64,000 nt of DNA from Bacteroidota bacterium (GCA_947476145.1 CANJPH010000005.1:45650-109649); one strand, 5' to 3'; shown: positions 36,291 through 44,544, counted from the stretch's first letter. Made by a program: numbers and translations. The notes: generated by a model from the sequence alone, not told the origin.

Positions 36291-36755
36291 TTATCGTTTT
36301 AGCAAACGCTTAATTTCTTTGTCTACATCACGATTTTTAATGGTTTCGCGTTTGTCAAATTCTTTCTTACCCTTGCCAATGCCAATTTCTAATTTAGCGT
36401 AATGCTTTTCGTTGAAAAAAATTCTTAAAGGGACAATCGTAAACCCTTTTTCTTTTACTTTCCCTTCTATTTTTTTTAATTCCCTTTTTTCTAATAATAA
36501 TTTACGGTCATGCACTTCAATATGATTATTGGCCGAACCGTGAGAGTAGGCATTAATGTATAAGCTACGCACCCATAATTCTCCGCGGTCAAAAAAACAA
36601 AAGGAGTCATTGAAACTTACTTTGCCTTCACGTATGGACTTTACTTCCGTTCCAAGCAATACCATCCCAGCAACATATTTGTCTTCTATGTTGTAATTAA
36701 AATAGGCCTGCCTATTGTTTAATTCTTTTGCTGCTATTGCTTTGGGTTTCGCCAT
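36291..36755 (-). CDS. smpB: SsrA-binding protein SmpB
   Basis: A 154-residue tmRNA-binding protein needed for trans-translation. Recognisable segments are NRQAYFNYNIEDKYVAGMVLLGTEVKSIREG and a basic C-terminal tail (KKEFDKRETIKNRDVDKEIKR). Its ATG directly follows a hairpin and six T, so the leader contains what looks like a Rho-independent terminator. That hairpin may end accD transcription or attenuate smpB itself. The ssrA gene is not in the window. Confidence 0.94.
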   Translation of the reverse strand: MAKPKAIAAKELNNRQAYFNYNIEDKYVAGMVLLGTEVKSIREGKVSFNDSFCFFDRGELWVRSLYINAYSHGSANNHIEVHDRKLLLEKRELKKIEGKVKEKGFTIVPLRIFFNEKHYAKLEIGIGKGKKEFDKRETIKNRDVDKEIKRLLKR

Positions 36756-36785
36756 AAAAAATGTCCCAACCTTTCAGCTGGGACA
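36756..36785 (-). terminator. Intrinsic terminator abutting the smpB start codon
   Basis: On the minus strand TGTCCCA, a 10-base loop and TGGGACA are followed by six T and then immediately by the smpB ATG. It can end transcription from accD. The candidate smpB -7 at 36787-36794 places the hairpin at the very 5' end of the smpB message. Confidence 0.7.
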
Positions 36786-36786
36786 A

Positions 36787-36817
36787 CAAAAGTAGTATAA
36801 GTATGCCTAGTTTCGAA
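36787..36817 (-). promoter_or_regulatory. Candidate smpB promoter
   Basis: On the minus strand TTCG, 19 bases, TACTTTTG: a full -7 match and a three-of-four -33 match at consensus spacing. Transcription would start near 36780, inside the terminator hairpin's first arm. Confidence 0.5.
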
Positions 36818-36847
36818 ATCGAAATGGATAGTTCCCTTATATTCTAA

Positions 36848-37765
36848 TTAGTTTCTGAACAAAAAGGCTACTTCAGATAGTTTATTTTTTAATTCCTTAC
36901 GGTCAACTATAAAATCAAGGAATCCATGTTCTAACAGGAATTCACTTCTTTGAAATCCAGCAGGCAAGTCCTTTTTTATAGTTTCTTTAATCACCCTAGG
37001 CCCTGCAAATCCTATTAAAGCACCTGGCTCTGCAATATTAATATCTCCCAGCATTCCAAAGCTAGCCGAGATGCCACCAAAAGTGGGGTCCGTTAATAAA
37101 GAGATAAATGGCAATTTAGCATCACTTAATTGAGAAAGTTTCCCGCTTGTTTTAGCCAATTGCATTAAGCTAAATGCACTTTCCATCATGCGTGCTCCAC
37201 CGCTTTTGCTAATGACTAAAAAAGGATGTTTATGTTCAATACAATAATCTACGGCACGGCTAAATTTTTCACCCATCACGCTACCCAATGATCCTCCTAT
37301 AAATTCAAAGTCCATACAAGCTACCACATAATGCTCGCTATTCATTTTTCCCACGCCCACGCGCATTGAATCTTTCAAATCAGTTTTAGAATGAATTTCA
37401 TCTAAACGTTTTTGATAGTTTTTAAGATCAGTAAAATTTAAGGCGTCCTTACTTACGATATTGTCAAACAGTACATCGTATTGTTGGTCGTCAAATAAAA
37501 TTTCAAAATAATCTTCACTGCCAATTCGGTGATGATAATTGCAACTTGAACATATATACAATTGCTCTTTTAATTCAGAACTTGTGCAAATATGATTACA
37601 GGTAGGACACTTGGTCCATAAACCTTCGGGCGTTTCTTTTTTATCCGCTGTGGAAGTGGTAATACCCCTTTTGATACGTTTAAACCATCTTGGTTTTCCA
37701 GTTTCATTGTTAGCAGATTCTTCACCCGTCAAATTCACTTCAATATCTTCTTCTTTGTTTCTCAT
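36848..37765 (-). CDS. accD: Acetyl-CoA carboxylase carboxyltransferase beta subunit
   Basis: A 305-residue AccD, the zinc-bearing half of the carboxyltransferase that makes malonyl-CoA. The zinc ligands are Cys53, Cys56, Cys72 and Cys75 (C-x2-C-x15-C-x2-C). The crotonase-fold core includes GGSLGSVMGEKFSRAVDY and SKSGGARMMESAFSLMQ. It follows fbaA by 31 bases on the same strand, and a terminator lies after it. accA is elsewhere. Confidence 0.94.
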   Translation of the reverse strand: MRNKEEDIEVNLTGEESANNETGKPRWFKRIKRGITTSTADKKETPEGLWTKCPTCNHICTSSELKEQLYICSSCNYHHRIGSEDYFEILFDDQQYDVLFDNIVSKDALNFTDLKNYQKRLDEIHSKTDLKDSMRVGVGKMNSEHYVVACMDFEFIGGSLGSVMGEKFSRAVDYCIEHKHPFLVISKSGGARMMESAFSLMQLAKTSGKLSQLSDAKLPFISLLTDPTFGGISASFGMLGDINIAEPGALIGFAGPRVIKETIKKDLPAGFQRSEFLLEHGFLDFIVDRKELKNKLSEVAFLFRN

Positions 37766-37796
37766 GTATAGGCAATTAAGTGAGCAATCGGAACCA

Positions 37797-38864
37797 TTAT
37801 ACGTTTCTGTTAATACAATTTAAGTCTTCGAATGATTGTTCTAATCTTTTTATAAATGATTCTTCCCCTTTTCTTAACCAAACTCTTGGGTCGTAGTATT
37901 TTTTATTAGGCTTATCGCCACCTTCAGGATTTCCTAATTGTGTTTGTAAGTAAGCTTCATTCTTTTTGTAGTATCCTAAAACACCTTCCCAGAAAGCCCA
38001 TTGTAAATCGGTATCCAAATTCATTTTGATAGCACCATATCCGATGGCTTCTCTAATTTGATTTTGAGGAGAACCAGATCCACCATGGAATACAAAGTAT
38101 ACTGGTTTTGGGGCGGTTCCTAATGTTTTTTCAATATGCAATTGGCTATTGTGTAATATTTCAGGTTTTAATTCCACATTCCCTGGACTATACACTCCGT
38201 GTACATTACCAAAGGCTGCAGCAACCGTAAACAAATTGCCCACTTTTCCTAATTCGGTATAAGCATATGCAACGTGTTCTGGTTGTGTATATAATTTATC
38301 ATTTTCAACACCACTATTATCAACGCCATCTTCCTCACCACCTGTAACGCCTAATTCAATTTCAATTCCCATACCCAATGGAGCCATACGTTTAAAAAAT
38401 TCAACAGATGTTTGAATATTTTCTTCAATAGGTTCTTCAGACAAATCCAACATATGTGAGCTAAATAAAGGTTGGCCATGTAATTTTTGGTATTTCTCAC
38501 TTTCGTCAATTAATGCACTAATCCAGGGCAACCATTTTTTTGAAGCGTGGTCGGTATGCAATATAACAGGCACCTCGTAATATTTAGCAACCTGATGAAC
38601 ATGTAAAGCACCCGCAATGGCGCCTTGAATGTTGGCTTGTAAATTATCATTAGGCATGCCTTTACCAGCAATAAATTGAGCACCGCCATTTGAGAATTGT
38701 ATAATGATAGGAGACTTCACTTTAGCGGCTGTTTCAATTGCTGCATTAATCGTATCGGTTCCAGTGGTATTGACTGCCGGAATAGCGAAATTATTTGCTT
38801 TAGCGTCGTTGTATAATGTTTCTAGTTCTACACCAAATAAAACACCGGATCTGTACTTACTCAT
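37797..38864 (-). CDS. fbaA: Fructose-bisphosphate aldolase, class II
   Basis: A 355-residue zinc-dependent aldolase (class IIA by length) for glycolysis and gluconeogenesis. Metal-site motifs include ILHTDHASKKWL near residue 105, the ELGVTGGEEDGV loop near 175-190 and VFHGGSGSP near 260. It is the first gene of the likely fbaA-accD transcript, joining central carbon metabolism to fatty acid initiation. Confidence 0.94.
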   Translation of the reverse strand: MSKYRSGVLFGVELETLYNDAKANNFAIPAVNTTGTDTINAAIETAAKVKSPIIIQFSNGGAQFIAGKGMPNDNLQANIQGAIAGALHVHQVAKYYEVPVILHTDHASKKWLPWISALIDESEKYQKLHGQPLFSSHMLDLSEEPIEENIQTSVEFFKRMAPLGMGIEIELGVTGGEEDGVDNSGVENDKLYTQPEHVAYAYTELGKVGNLFTVAAAFGNVHGVYSPGNVELKPEILHNSQLHIEKTLGTAPKPVYFVFHGGSGSPQNQIREAIGYGAIKMNLDTDLQWAFWEGVLGYYKKNEAYLQTQLGNPEGGDKPNKKYYDPRVWLRKGEESFIKRLEQSFEDLNCINRNV

Positions 38865-38882
38865 AGTTTAATTATTGAGTCA

Positions 38883-38890
38883 CAAATATA
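38883..38890 (-). promoter_or_regulatory. Candidate -7 element of the fbaA promoter
   Basis: On the minus strand TATATTTG fits TAnnTTTG, 18 bases before the fbaA start. No -33 match is found at the right distance. Confidence 0.4.
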
Positions 38891-38937
38891 CAATTTATGC
38901 CCCAAACGCCTGTTAGCGGGGGAAGGCTAAATGAGGC

Positions 38938-38975
38938 AAAAAATCCACAAAAATGGACTTAATGTGGATTTTTTA
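38938..38975. terminator. Terminator after the CBS-like gene
   Basis: A stem of about 11 bp (AAAAATCCACA with TGTGGATTTTT) with a 13-base loop, with A and T runs on both sides, lies 18 bases beyond the stop codon of the minus-strand gene. Confidence 0.8.
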
Positions 38976-38992
38976 TTGGGAATCAATCATTT

Positions 38993-39967
38993 TTATAAGA
39001 ATCCTTTGGATTGCATCCAGTCGTCATTGTAAACTTTTCCAACATATCTACTTCCATGGTCATGAAAAATACAAACTACTAAATCTGAAGAAGTAAGTGT
39101 GTCCGATAATTGCAATAAACCTTGAATACAACTGCCAGCGCTATAGCCACAAAACAGACCTTCTTCTTTTGCTAAACGGCGAGTCATTAAAGCACCTTCT
39201 TTATCTGCTACTTGTTCAAAATGATCAATCACCGACATGTCATAATTGGCTGGCACAAAATCTTCCCCAAAACCTTCTGCGATATAAGGTTTTACATAAG
39301 CCATATCCACGATCCCTGTTTTAAAATAATGTGTTAACAAAGAACCTATTGGATCTATGGCCCACACTTTAATAGCAGGATTTTTTTCTTTTAAATATTT
39401 TGCCGTACCAGTGATGGTTCCGCCCGTCCCAGCAGTACAAACCAAATGTGTAATTTTTCCTTCCGTTTGTTCCCAAATCTCAGGCCCGGTAGTTTCGTAG
39501 TGTGCTAAACGATTTGCTAAATTATCATACTGATTAAAAAAGTAGGAGTTCGGTATTTCATTCGCTAATTTTCTTGCCACCGAATAATAACTTGCAGGAT
39601 CCTCGGGCGCAACATTGGTTGGGCATACAATCACTTCTGCACCCACTGCACGAAGGATATCCATTTTCTCTTTACTTTGTTTATCGGTTGTAGTGAAAAT
39701 ACATTTATATCCTTTTACAACGGCGGCTAATGCTAAACCCATTCCAGTATTACCACTGGTACATTCAATAATTGTTCCACCGGGTTTTAATTTTCCTTCT
39801 GCTTCTGCCACTTCCACCATCTTTAATGCCATTCTATCTTTTATAGAATTCCCCGGATTAAAGTAGTCCACTTTTGCTAAAATAGTGGCAGGTAAATTTT
39901 CCGTAATCTTATTCAATTTGATTAAAGGAGTATTGCCAATGGTTTCAAGAATATTGTTATACCACAT
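38993..39967 (-). CDS. Cystathionine beta-synthase-like PLP enzyme (no CBS domains)
   Basis: A 324-residue fold-type II PLP enzyme. The Schiff-base lysine is Lys43 in NPGNSIKDR, the substrate/phosphate loop is SGNTG (71-75), and the PLP phosphate motif is GTGGTITG near 180. Several features match cystathionine beta-synthase catalytic cores better than CysK: PTNVAPEDPASYYSVARKL, IPNSYFFNQYDN, and the C-terminal DDWMQSKGFL. The regulatory CBS pair and heme region of eukaryotic CBS are absent. It would condense serine or O-acetylserine with homocysteine, or act as a cysteine synthase. It is a single gene. A weak dyad, TAGCA-N5-TGCTA, lies at 39977-39991 just upstream. Confidence 0.82.
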   Translation of the reverse strand: MWYNNILETIGNTPLIKLNKITENLPATILAKVDYFNPGNSIKDRMALKMVEVAEAEGKLKPGGTIIECTSGNTGMGLALAAVVKGYKCIFTTTDKQSKEKMDILRAVGAEVIVCPTNVAPEDPASYYSVARKLANEIPNSYFFNQYDNLANRLAHYETTGPEIWEQTEGKITHLVCTAGTGGTITGTAKYLKEKNPAIKVWAIDPIGSLLTHYFKTGIVDMAYVKPYIAEGFGEDFVPANYDMSVIDHFEQVADKEGALMTRRLAKEEGLFCGYSAGSCIQGLLQLSDTLTSSDLVVCIFHDHGSRYVGKVYNDDWMQSKGFL

Positions 39968-40056
39968 AATTATTTATAGCATTAATTGCTAATGTGAAAA
40001 TAAGATAAATTAATGGAAATGCTAAGGAATGTTAGTAAAATAGAAGGTCGTTAAAC

Positions 40057-40998
40057 TTATAAGTTCTCGAAATTGGTAGTAATGATTTCGCAGAATTTTG
40101 AATCAATCATTTTCTCTGCCAATTTAATCATGTTGCAAAATACTTTTGCATTGCTAATACCGTGACCAATAATGACTGGTTTATTCACCCCTAAAATGGG
40201 TGTACCACCATAGTTTTCAAAATGGTAACGATTAAAGAAGGAGTCGTTGCCAAGGCCTTGATGCAAGGCAGCATCATACATAGCTTCGGCTGTTTTTAAA
40301 ACAATATTACCAGTGAATCCATCACAAACAATTACATCTGCTTTGTCATTGAAAATATCTCTGCCTTCCACATTACCCATAAATTCAATATGCGTATTTT
40401 CTTTTAATAGAGGATAGGTAGTTTGTGCTAAAAGATTTCCTTTGCCTTCTTCTTCACCCATATTTAGTAATCCTACTTTTGGATTTTCAATATTGAGTAT
40501 ATGCTTTGCATATAAATTACCTAAGATGGCAAACTGAACCAATTGTTCTGGTTTACAGTCGGCATTTAAACCAACATCTACTAGTATACCTGTTTTATCA
40601 TCTAATTTAGGAAGTAAGGAGCCAAGTGTAGGACGAAGCACTCCTTTAATTGGTTTAATACTGAACATGGCGCCAACCAACATGGCACCCGTATTACCTG
40701 CACTACCAAATGCATCGATATCGCCATTTGCTAATAATTGAAACCCTATCGCAATAGAAGAATTTGGTTTTTCTTTTAATGCTTTAGTAGGGTGTTCATG
40801 ATAACCAATCGCATCTGGGGCATGTACAATATGTAAAAAAGGTGAAGACACCCCGTGTTGTTGAAATAAGTCTTTCAACTGGGTTTCTTCACCTATGCAA
40901 AATATATTATTTTCGGAATTAGAAAGATAATGTTGGACCCCTTTTACAGCTTCCAACGGTGCAAAATCACCACCCATCATATCTATGCCGATATTCAC
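40057..40998 (-). CDS. plsX: Phosphate acyltransferase PlsX
   Basis: A 313-residue acyl-ACP:phosphate acyltransferase, the first step of phospholipid synthesis with PlsY. Motifs include IGIDMMGGDFAP at the start, GSAGNTGAMLVGAM near residue 100 and DVIVCDGFTGNIVLKTAE near 225. It is the third gene of yceD-rpmF-plsX, starting 2 bases after rpmF. Plain fabH or fabD neighbours do not follow. Confidence 0.94.
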   Translation of the reverse strand: MNIGIDMMGGDFAPLEAVKGVQHYLSNSENNIFCIGEETQLKDLFQQHGVSSPFLHIVHAPDAIGYHEHPTKALKEKPNSSIAIGFQLLANGDIDAFGSAGNTGAMLVGAMFSIKPIKGVLRPTLGSLLPKLDDKTGILVDVGLNADCKPEQLVQFAILGNLYAKHILNIENPKVGLLNMGEEEGKGNLLAQTTYPLLKENTHIEFMGNVEGRDIFNDKADVIVCDGFTGNIVLKTAEAMYDAALHQGLGNDSFFNRYHFENYGGTPILGVNKPVIIGHGISNAKVFCNMIKLAEKMIDSKFCEIITTNFENL

Positions 40999-41000
40999 AA

Positions 41001-41195
41001 TTAAGCTTTTAAAGGCGCTTTTTCAGCTACTAATTTACCTTTGTAGTACAATTTACCTTCTTGAACATGTGCGCGATGACGTACATGGATTTCTCCAGTT
41101 GTACCATCAGTGCTTAATGTTACTTCTTGTGCTACATAGTGTGTTCTTCTTTTTGCACTACGTTGTTGTGAGTGTCTGCGTTTAGGATTAGGCAT
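41001..41195 (-). CDS. rpmF: 50S ribosomal protein L32
   Basis: A 64-residue L32 with the canonical start MPNPKRRHSQQRSAKRR. It has no cysteines, so it is the zinc-independent form. It sits between yceD and plsX in the widely conserved order. Confidence 0.95.
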   Translation of the reverse strand: MPNPKRRHSQQRSAKRRTHYVAQEVTLSTDGTTGEIHVRHRAHVQEGKLYYKGKLVAEKAPLKA

Positions 41196-41243
41196 CTCTT
41201 ATGTTTTAAATTTTTACTTTATATTTATTTTTCAACTTTTCTA

Positions 41244-41813
41244 TTATTCCGTTTCATCCGGTTCTTGACTCAGTCCTTCTTTGAATTTGTCAAGCCCTTT
41301 CCACACATTTTCATTTCTTGTTTCCAAAGGAGCAGAAATTAACTTTTCTAGTTCGGCCAATGCCTTCTGATTACAAGTGGATTCACCTTTTTCATTTGCC
41401 TTACAAATATGTTGTAAAGGGAAACTCAAAGTGATGAATTCATAAATCCAAGAAGCAACACTAAAATGACTTTCATTTCGGTCAATATAGTATATGTCTG
41501 GATCTTCCTCTTGACTGTTCATTGCATCTGGTTCGTCCACAAGTTTAATGATTAAATTAAACTCATCCCACAATTGCACCGTTAGGGGGTTACCGCAACG
41601 ATCGCATTGAGTGTCTACCTTTCCATCCACATCAAAATGTAATTGCATAAAGCCTTGATGCTTATCCAATTTCAACTTGATATGTGTGTCACAATGATCA
41701 AATTCCTGAGGTCCAAAATCGGCAAAGAACTTATCCTCAATATGGTACTCGAACAGATGTTCGCCGGCCGTTAAACCTACAAATGGAATTTCAAATGTTC
41801 TGTTTTGGCCCAT
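41244..41813 (-). CDS. yceD: YceD/DUF177 family protein
   Basis: A 189-residue DUF177 protein, in the conserved position ahead of rpmF. Cysteines Cys70 and Cys73 (CDRCGNPL) and a second pair in HICKANEKGESTC may bind metal. An acidic segment (DEPDAMNSQEEDPD) precedes the second pair. The family is linked to 23S rRNA or L32 assembly in several bacteria, but its biochemistry is not settled. A perfect promoter lies directly upstream. Confidence 0.88.
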   Translation of the reverse strand: MGQNRTFEIPFVGLTAGEHLFEYHIEDKFFADFGPQEFDHCDTHIKLKLDKHQGFMQLHFDVDGKVDTQCDRCGNPLTVQLWDEFNLIIKLVDEPDAMNSQEEDPDIYYIDRNESHFSVASWIYEFITLSFPLQHICKANEKGESTCNQKALAELEKLISAPLETRNENVWKGLDKFKEGLSQEPDETE

Positions 41814-41833
41814 GACCGTACTTTAAGGGTTGG

Positions 41834-41864
41834 CAAAGTTAGTAAAATCCAACCAAAAGACAAA
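41834..41864 (-). promoter_or_regulatory. Consensus promoter of yceD-rpmF-plsX
   Basis: On the minus strand TTTG, 19 bases, TAACTTTG: a perfect match to the Bacteroidota vegetative promoter. The start codon of yceD is 20 bases downstream. Confidence 0.8.
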
Positions 41865-41896
41865 GTTTATCCTAATTTTACATCATAAAAACTACC

Positions 41897-43006
41897 ATGC
41901 CTTCAAGTATAAAGTCAACAGAAAAATTACCCTGGAAATATTACAGGTATATTGCTGGCTTCTTTGTGCTTGGATTTAGCTATTGGCCTGCTGGGGTATC
42001 GTCCTTTTACACCCCCTATATTTTTAAGCCTATTTCTAACTTTCTAAGGTTCTTGTTTGGTAAAATATATTTTCCAATTGGAGAATTAGTGTATTTAGCG
42101 CTTGTTATTACATTGATTTTCAGCTGTTTGAATTGGATATGGATTAATAGGCGCGATTTTATATATCTATCGTTTTGGAAGCATCAGTTGGTAAAATGGT
42201 TGAATGGACTTTTTGCCATATTTATTGTTTTTGAATTGATTTGGGGCCTTAATTATCAAAAATTAGATCCATCAAAGGATTTTAAGCTTAAGGTACCCTT
42301 AGCATATACGGAGCGTCAAATGGATAGTTTAAGCCTAAAACTTATAAATGACTTAAATTTCACCCGATCAAAAATGGGCGATTTTGACCCAAAAATGATG
42401 AATTTTGACACAGTTTTGGGTCAAAATAGGGTAGAATTTGCTAAAAATGCCCAAAAACGGCCTTTTTTAAAATACCATAATACGTCCTTAAAAAAGGCAA
42501 TTTTTCCAAGCTGGGGAGATTATTTCGGTTACTTAGCATTTTATCAGCCATTAACTGGAGAGGCCATTGTAAGGGGTGATTTGCCCCCATTTACCTGGCC
42601 ATTTACAATAAGTCATGAAATTGCCCATCAATTAGGGTATGCTTCTGAAGAACAAGCTAATTTTGTCGCTTATGTAATAGGGATAGAAAGTGACCAGCCT
42701 GTGTTTAATTATGCTACCCAATTACAGCTTTTTACCTACGCACAGTATGCGCATTTGAATTTTATCGCCAAAAGGGGCGATTTCGCTTTGTATAAAGAGG
42801 TAGTAGAAAGAAATAAAAAATTACTTAATCCTCAAGTGCTAGCAGATAGAAGGCTGATTAAGGCATTCTTCCAACAAAAACAGGATTTGCAAATTAAAGG
42901 AACTGAAGAAATATATAACCAATTCTTAATTTGGAATAAACAAACTAAAGGGATTGAAAGTTATAACGATGTGTTATTATGGGTGCTGGCTTATGAAAGC
43001 AAATAA
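41897..43006 (+). CDS. DUF3810 family membrane metalloprotease-like protein
   Basis: A 369-residue protein. Three hydrophobic segments lie near residues 16-36, 60-84 and 100-118. A soluble domain follows with a gluzincin-like site: His240-Glu241-x2-His244 (ISHEIAHQLGY) and a downstream Glu251/Glu252 (ASEEQANF). This matches DUF3810, a family of putative membrane peptidases with no assigned substrate. It is divergent from yceD and ends 5 bases from the convergent dcd. Confidence 0.82.
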   Translation: MPSSIKSTEKLPWKYYRYIAGFFVLGFSYWPAGVSSFYTPYIFKPISNFLRFLFGKIYFPIGELVYLALVITLIFSCLNWIWINRRDFIYLSFWKHQLVKWLNGLFAIFIVFELIWGLNYQKLDPSKDFKLKVPLAYTERQMDSLSLKLINDLNFTRSKMGDFDPKMMNFDTVLGQNRVEFAKNAQKRPFLKYHNTSLKKAIFPSWGDYFGYLAFYQPLTGEAIVRGDLPPFTWPFTISHEIAHQLGYASEEQANFVAYVIGIESDQPVFNYATQLQLFTYAQYAHLNFIAKRGDFALYKEVVERNKKLLNPQVLADRRLIKAFFQQKQDLQIKGTEEIYNQFLIWNKQTKGIESYNDVLLWVLAYESK

Positions 43007-43011
43007 AAAGG

Positions 43012-43548
43012 TTAAAATTTATTCTTCCACATCATACTTTCAATTGGTTTGTCGGGCTGACCACTATATTTAGCGTTCGCTTTTTTGTTGTAAGCAATTT
43101 CAATTTCGCCATCTACAGGGAAATATATTAATTGTCCAATAGGCATGCCTTTATAAATACGTACGGGTTGTTTTACTGAAATTTCTAAGGTCCAATTTCC
43201 ACAAAAACCTACATCTCCTTTTCCAGCAGTAGCATGTATGTCAATGCCTAATCTTCCAGTAGAAGATTTTCCTTCCAAGAAAGGTACATGCGCATGCGTC
43301 TCGGTGTATTCTAAAGTCACCCCTAAATAAAAACCGGTAGGGTCTAATACATATCCTTCGTCTGGGATTTCAAAATAAGTAATGGTGTTATGTGCTTTTG
43401 CATCCAATACTTTATTGTCATAAGTAGCTAGCCATTTTCCTAAGTGCACATCATAACTATTGCTCCCTAAATCCTTGCGGTCATAAGGCTCAATTTTAAT
43501 AGTTTGTTTTGCTATTTCTTCTAATATTCTAGAGTCTGATAAAATCAT
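43012..43548 (-). CDS. dcd: dCTP deaminase
   Basis: A 178-residue trimeric dUTPase-fold enzyme converting dCTP to dUTP for thymidylate synthesis. The family motifs are LGSNSYDVHLG near residue 27, FLEGKSSTGRLG near 110 with the catalytic Glu/Ser/Arg region, and TAGKGDVGFCGNWTLEI. It is divergent from the phosphopantetheinyl transferase gene. Confidence 0.93.
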   Translation of the reverse strand: MILSDSRILEEIAKQTIKIEPYDRKDLGSNSYDVHLGKWLATYDNKVLDAKAHNTITYFEIPDEGYVLDPTGFYLGVTLEYTETHAHVPFLEGKSSTGRLGIDIHATAGKGDVGFCGNWTLEISVKQPVRIYKGMPIGQLIYFPVDGEIEIAYNKKANAKYSGQPDKPIESMMWKNKF

Positions 43549-43621
43549 CTTTAAATTTTATATGTATTTATGTTTAATTTGCAGGGTAACTGCGCTGCAA
43601 TCTAACTCAAAGCTTTTTTTT

Positions 43622-44254
43622 ATGCCTTTCTTTTATCAACAAAATATTAACGAGACCCGACATTTGGCTATTTGGTCTATCACAGAGCCTGTTTCGTTTT
43701 TTGAGACAGATGTTCAGTTGGCGATAGATATCCAGAATGAAGAGCGAAAATTGCAGCATTTAGCGGTTCGGTTATTGTTTAAACTCATGATGCCGGAAGC
43801 GGATTTAAATAAGATGGTCATGGCCGATAATGGTAAACCTTATTTACAAGGCCTGCCTTTTCATTTTTCCTTTTCACATTGTAAAGGGTATGCTGCCGTG
43901 GGGGTCAGTGATACGGACCCAATTGGCATTGATATAGAAATCATCCACCCACGAATTTTAAAAGTGGCCCATAAGTTTTTGAATGATGCGGAGAAAAATA
44001 GGATTGCTGGTTTGTCCGAAGCAGACCAATTAAAACAAATGGCATTTTTCTGGGCAGCAAAGGAAGCCATGTATAAACAACATGAACAATTGGGTATTGA
44101 TTTTGCAAAAGATTTTAATATTCTTTCATTGGTCGATGAAAATAGAGGGGTAGTGCCTGCTCAAATTTTACATAAAGGGGTAGACAAGAAAGTGAGCTTA
44201 GATTATCATTTTGGAGCGGACTATGTTTGTGTAAGTTGTGTTACTGGGAGTTAA
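43622..44254 (+). CDS. 4'-phosphopantetheinyl transferase superfamily protein
   Basis: A 210-residue Sfp/AcpT-like enzyme that loads the phosphopantetheine arm of CoA onto carrier proteins. The magnesium-binding Asp104 and Glu106 are in IGIDIEII and the second motif is WAAKEAMYK (144-152). SFSHCKGYAAVGV matches the family N-half. I start it at ATG 43622 (MPFFYQQN); an upstream extension in frame is unconserved-looking. It may be the holo-ACP synthase of this organism, as no acpS is seen in the window. Confidence 0.85.
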   Translation: MPFFYQQNINETRHLAIWSITEPVSFFETDVQLAIDIQNEERKLQHLAVRLLFKLMMPEADLNKMVMADNGKPYLQGLPFHFSFSHCKGYAAVGVSDTDPIGIDIEIIHPRILKVAHKFLNDAEKNRIAGLSEADQLKQMAFFWAAKEAMYKQHEQLGIDFAKDFNILSLVDENRGVVPAQILHKGVDKKVSLDYHFGADYVCVSCVTGS

Positions 44255-44263
44255 AAAATTAAT

Positions 44264-44296
44264 GAGATCAGCTCCTGCTTCGCACTCGCTGATCTC
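44264..44296 (+). repeat. Inverted repeat 1 downstream of the PPTase gene
   Basis: GAGATCAGC and GCTGATCTC, a perfect 9-bp dyad with a 15-base loop. No T tract follows, so it is not a standard terminator. Confidence 0.7.
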
Positions 44297-44314
44297 TGAG
44301 TGGGGCGCGTACCC

Positions 44315-44367
44315 AAAGCCTTTCAACAAGCTTCTTTAAATAAATTTAAAATAAGCTTGTTGGCTTT
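44315..44367 (+). repeat. Inverted repeat 2
   Basis: AACAAGCTT and AAGCTTGTT pair perfectly; the stem extends through AAAGCC/GGCTTT past a four-base TTTC bulge. The loop is 19 AT-rich bases. The right end shares GGCTTT with inverted repeat 3. Confidence 0.7.
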
Positions 44368-44426
44368 TATATTATTCGCATGCTTTCATGAGCAAGCTCC
44401 TGACGCATGCTTATAATATAAAAGCC
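44362..44426 (+). repeat. Inverted repeat 3, 22-bp arms
   Basis: The arms at 44362-44383 and 44405-44426 match as reverse complements at 20 of 22 positions (mismatch TC against AA). The 21-base loop itself contains GAGC-AA-GCTC. The right arm overlaps the tRNA-Leu terminator, so the two structures exclude each other. Confidence 0.75.
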
Positions 44427-44448
44427 TGTCACATTCGTGACAGGCTTT
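44421..44448 (-). terminator. Terminator after tRNA-Leu
   Basis: AAAGCCTGTCAC, ATTC loop, GTGACAGGCTTT: a 12-bp stem one base beyond the tRNA 3' end. On the minus strand it is followed by TATATTATAA. Confidence 0.75.
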
Positions 44449-44449
44449 G

Positions 44450-44535
44450 TGCGGAAGAGGAGATTCGAACTCCCACGCCCGGGTGTGGGCGCTACCACCT
44501 CAAGGTAGTGCGTCTACCAATTTCGCCACCTCCGC
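44450..44535 (-). tRNA. tRNA-Leu (anticodon GAG)
   Basis: An 86-base class II tRNA on the minus strand. The acceptor stem GCGGAGG pairs with CTTCCGC (one G-T), with A as discriminator base. The anticodon stem CTACC/GGTAG encloses the loop TTGAGGT, giving anticodon GAG. A long variable arm (CGCCCACACC/CGGGCGTGGG region) and the TTCGAAT T-loop are present. CCA is not encoded. It has its own consensus promoter and a terminator. Confidence 0.93.
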
Positions 44536-44544
44536 TGAGGGGAG

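Noticed and set aside
39977..39991. Dyad TAGCA-N5-TGCTA before the CBS-like gene as an operator
   Set aside because: Five-base arms in AT-rich DNA are too short to separate from chance, and no second copy was noticed.
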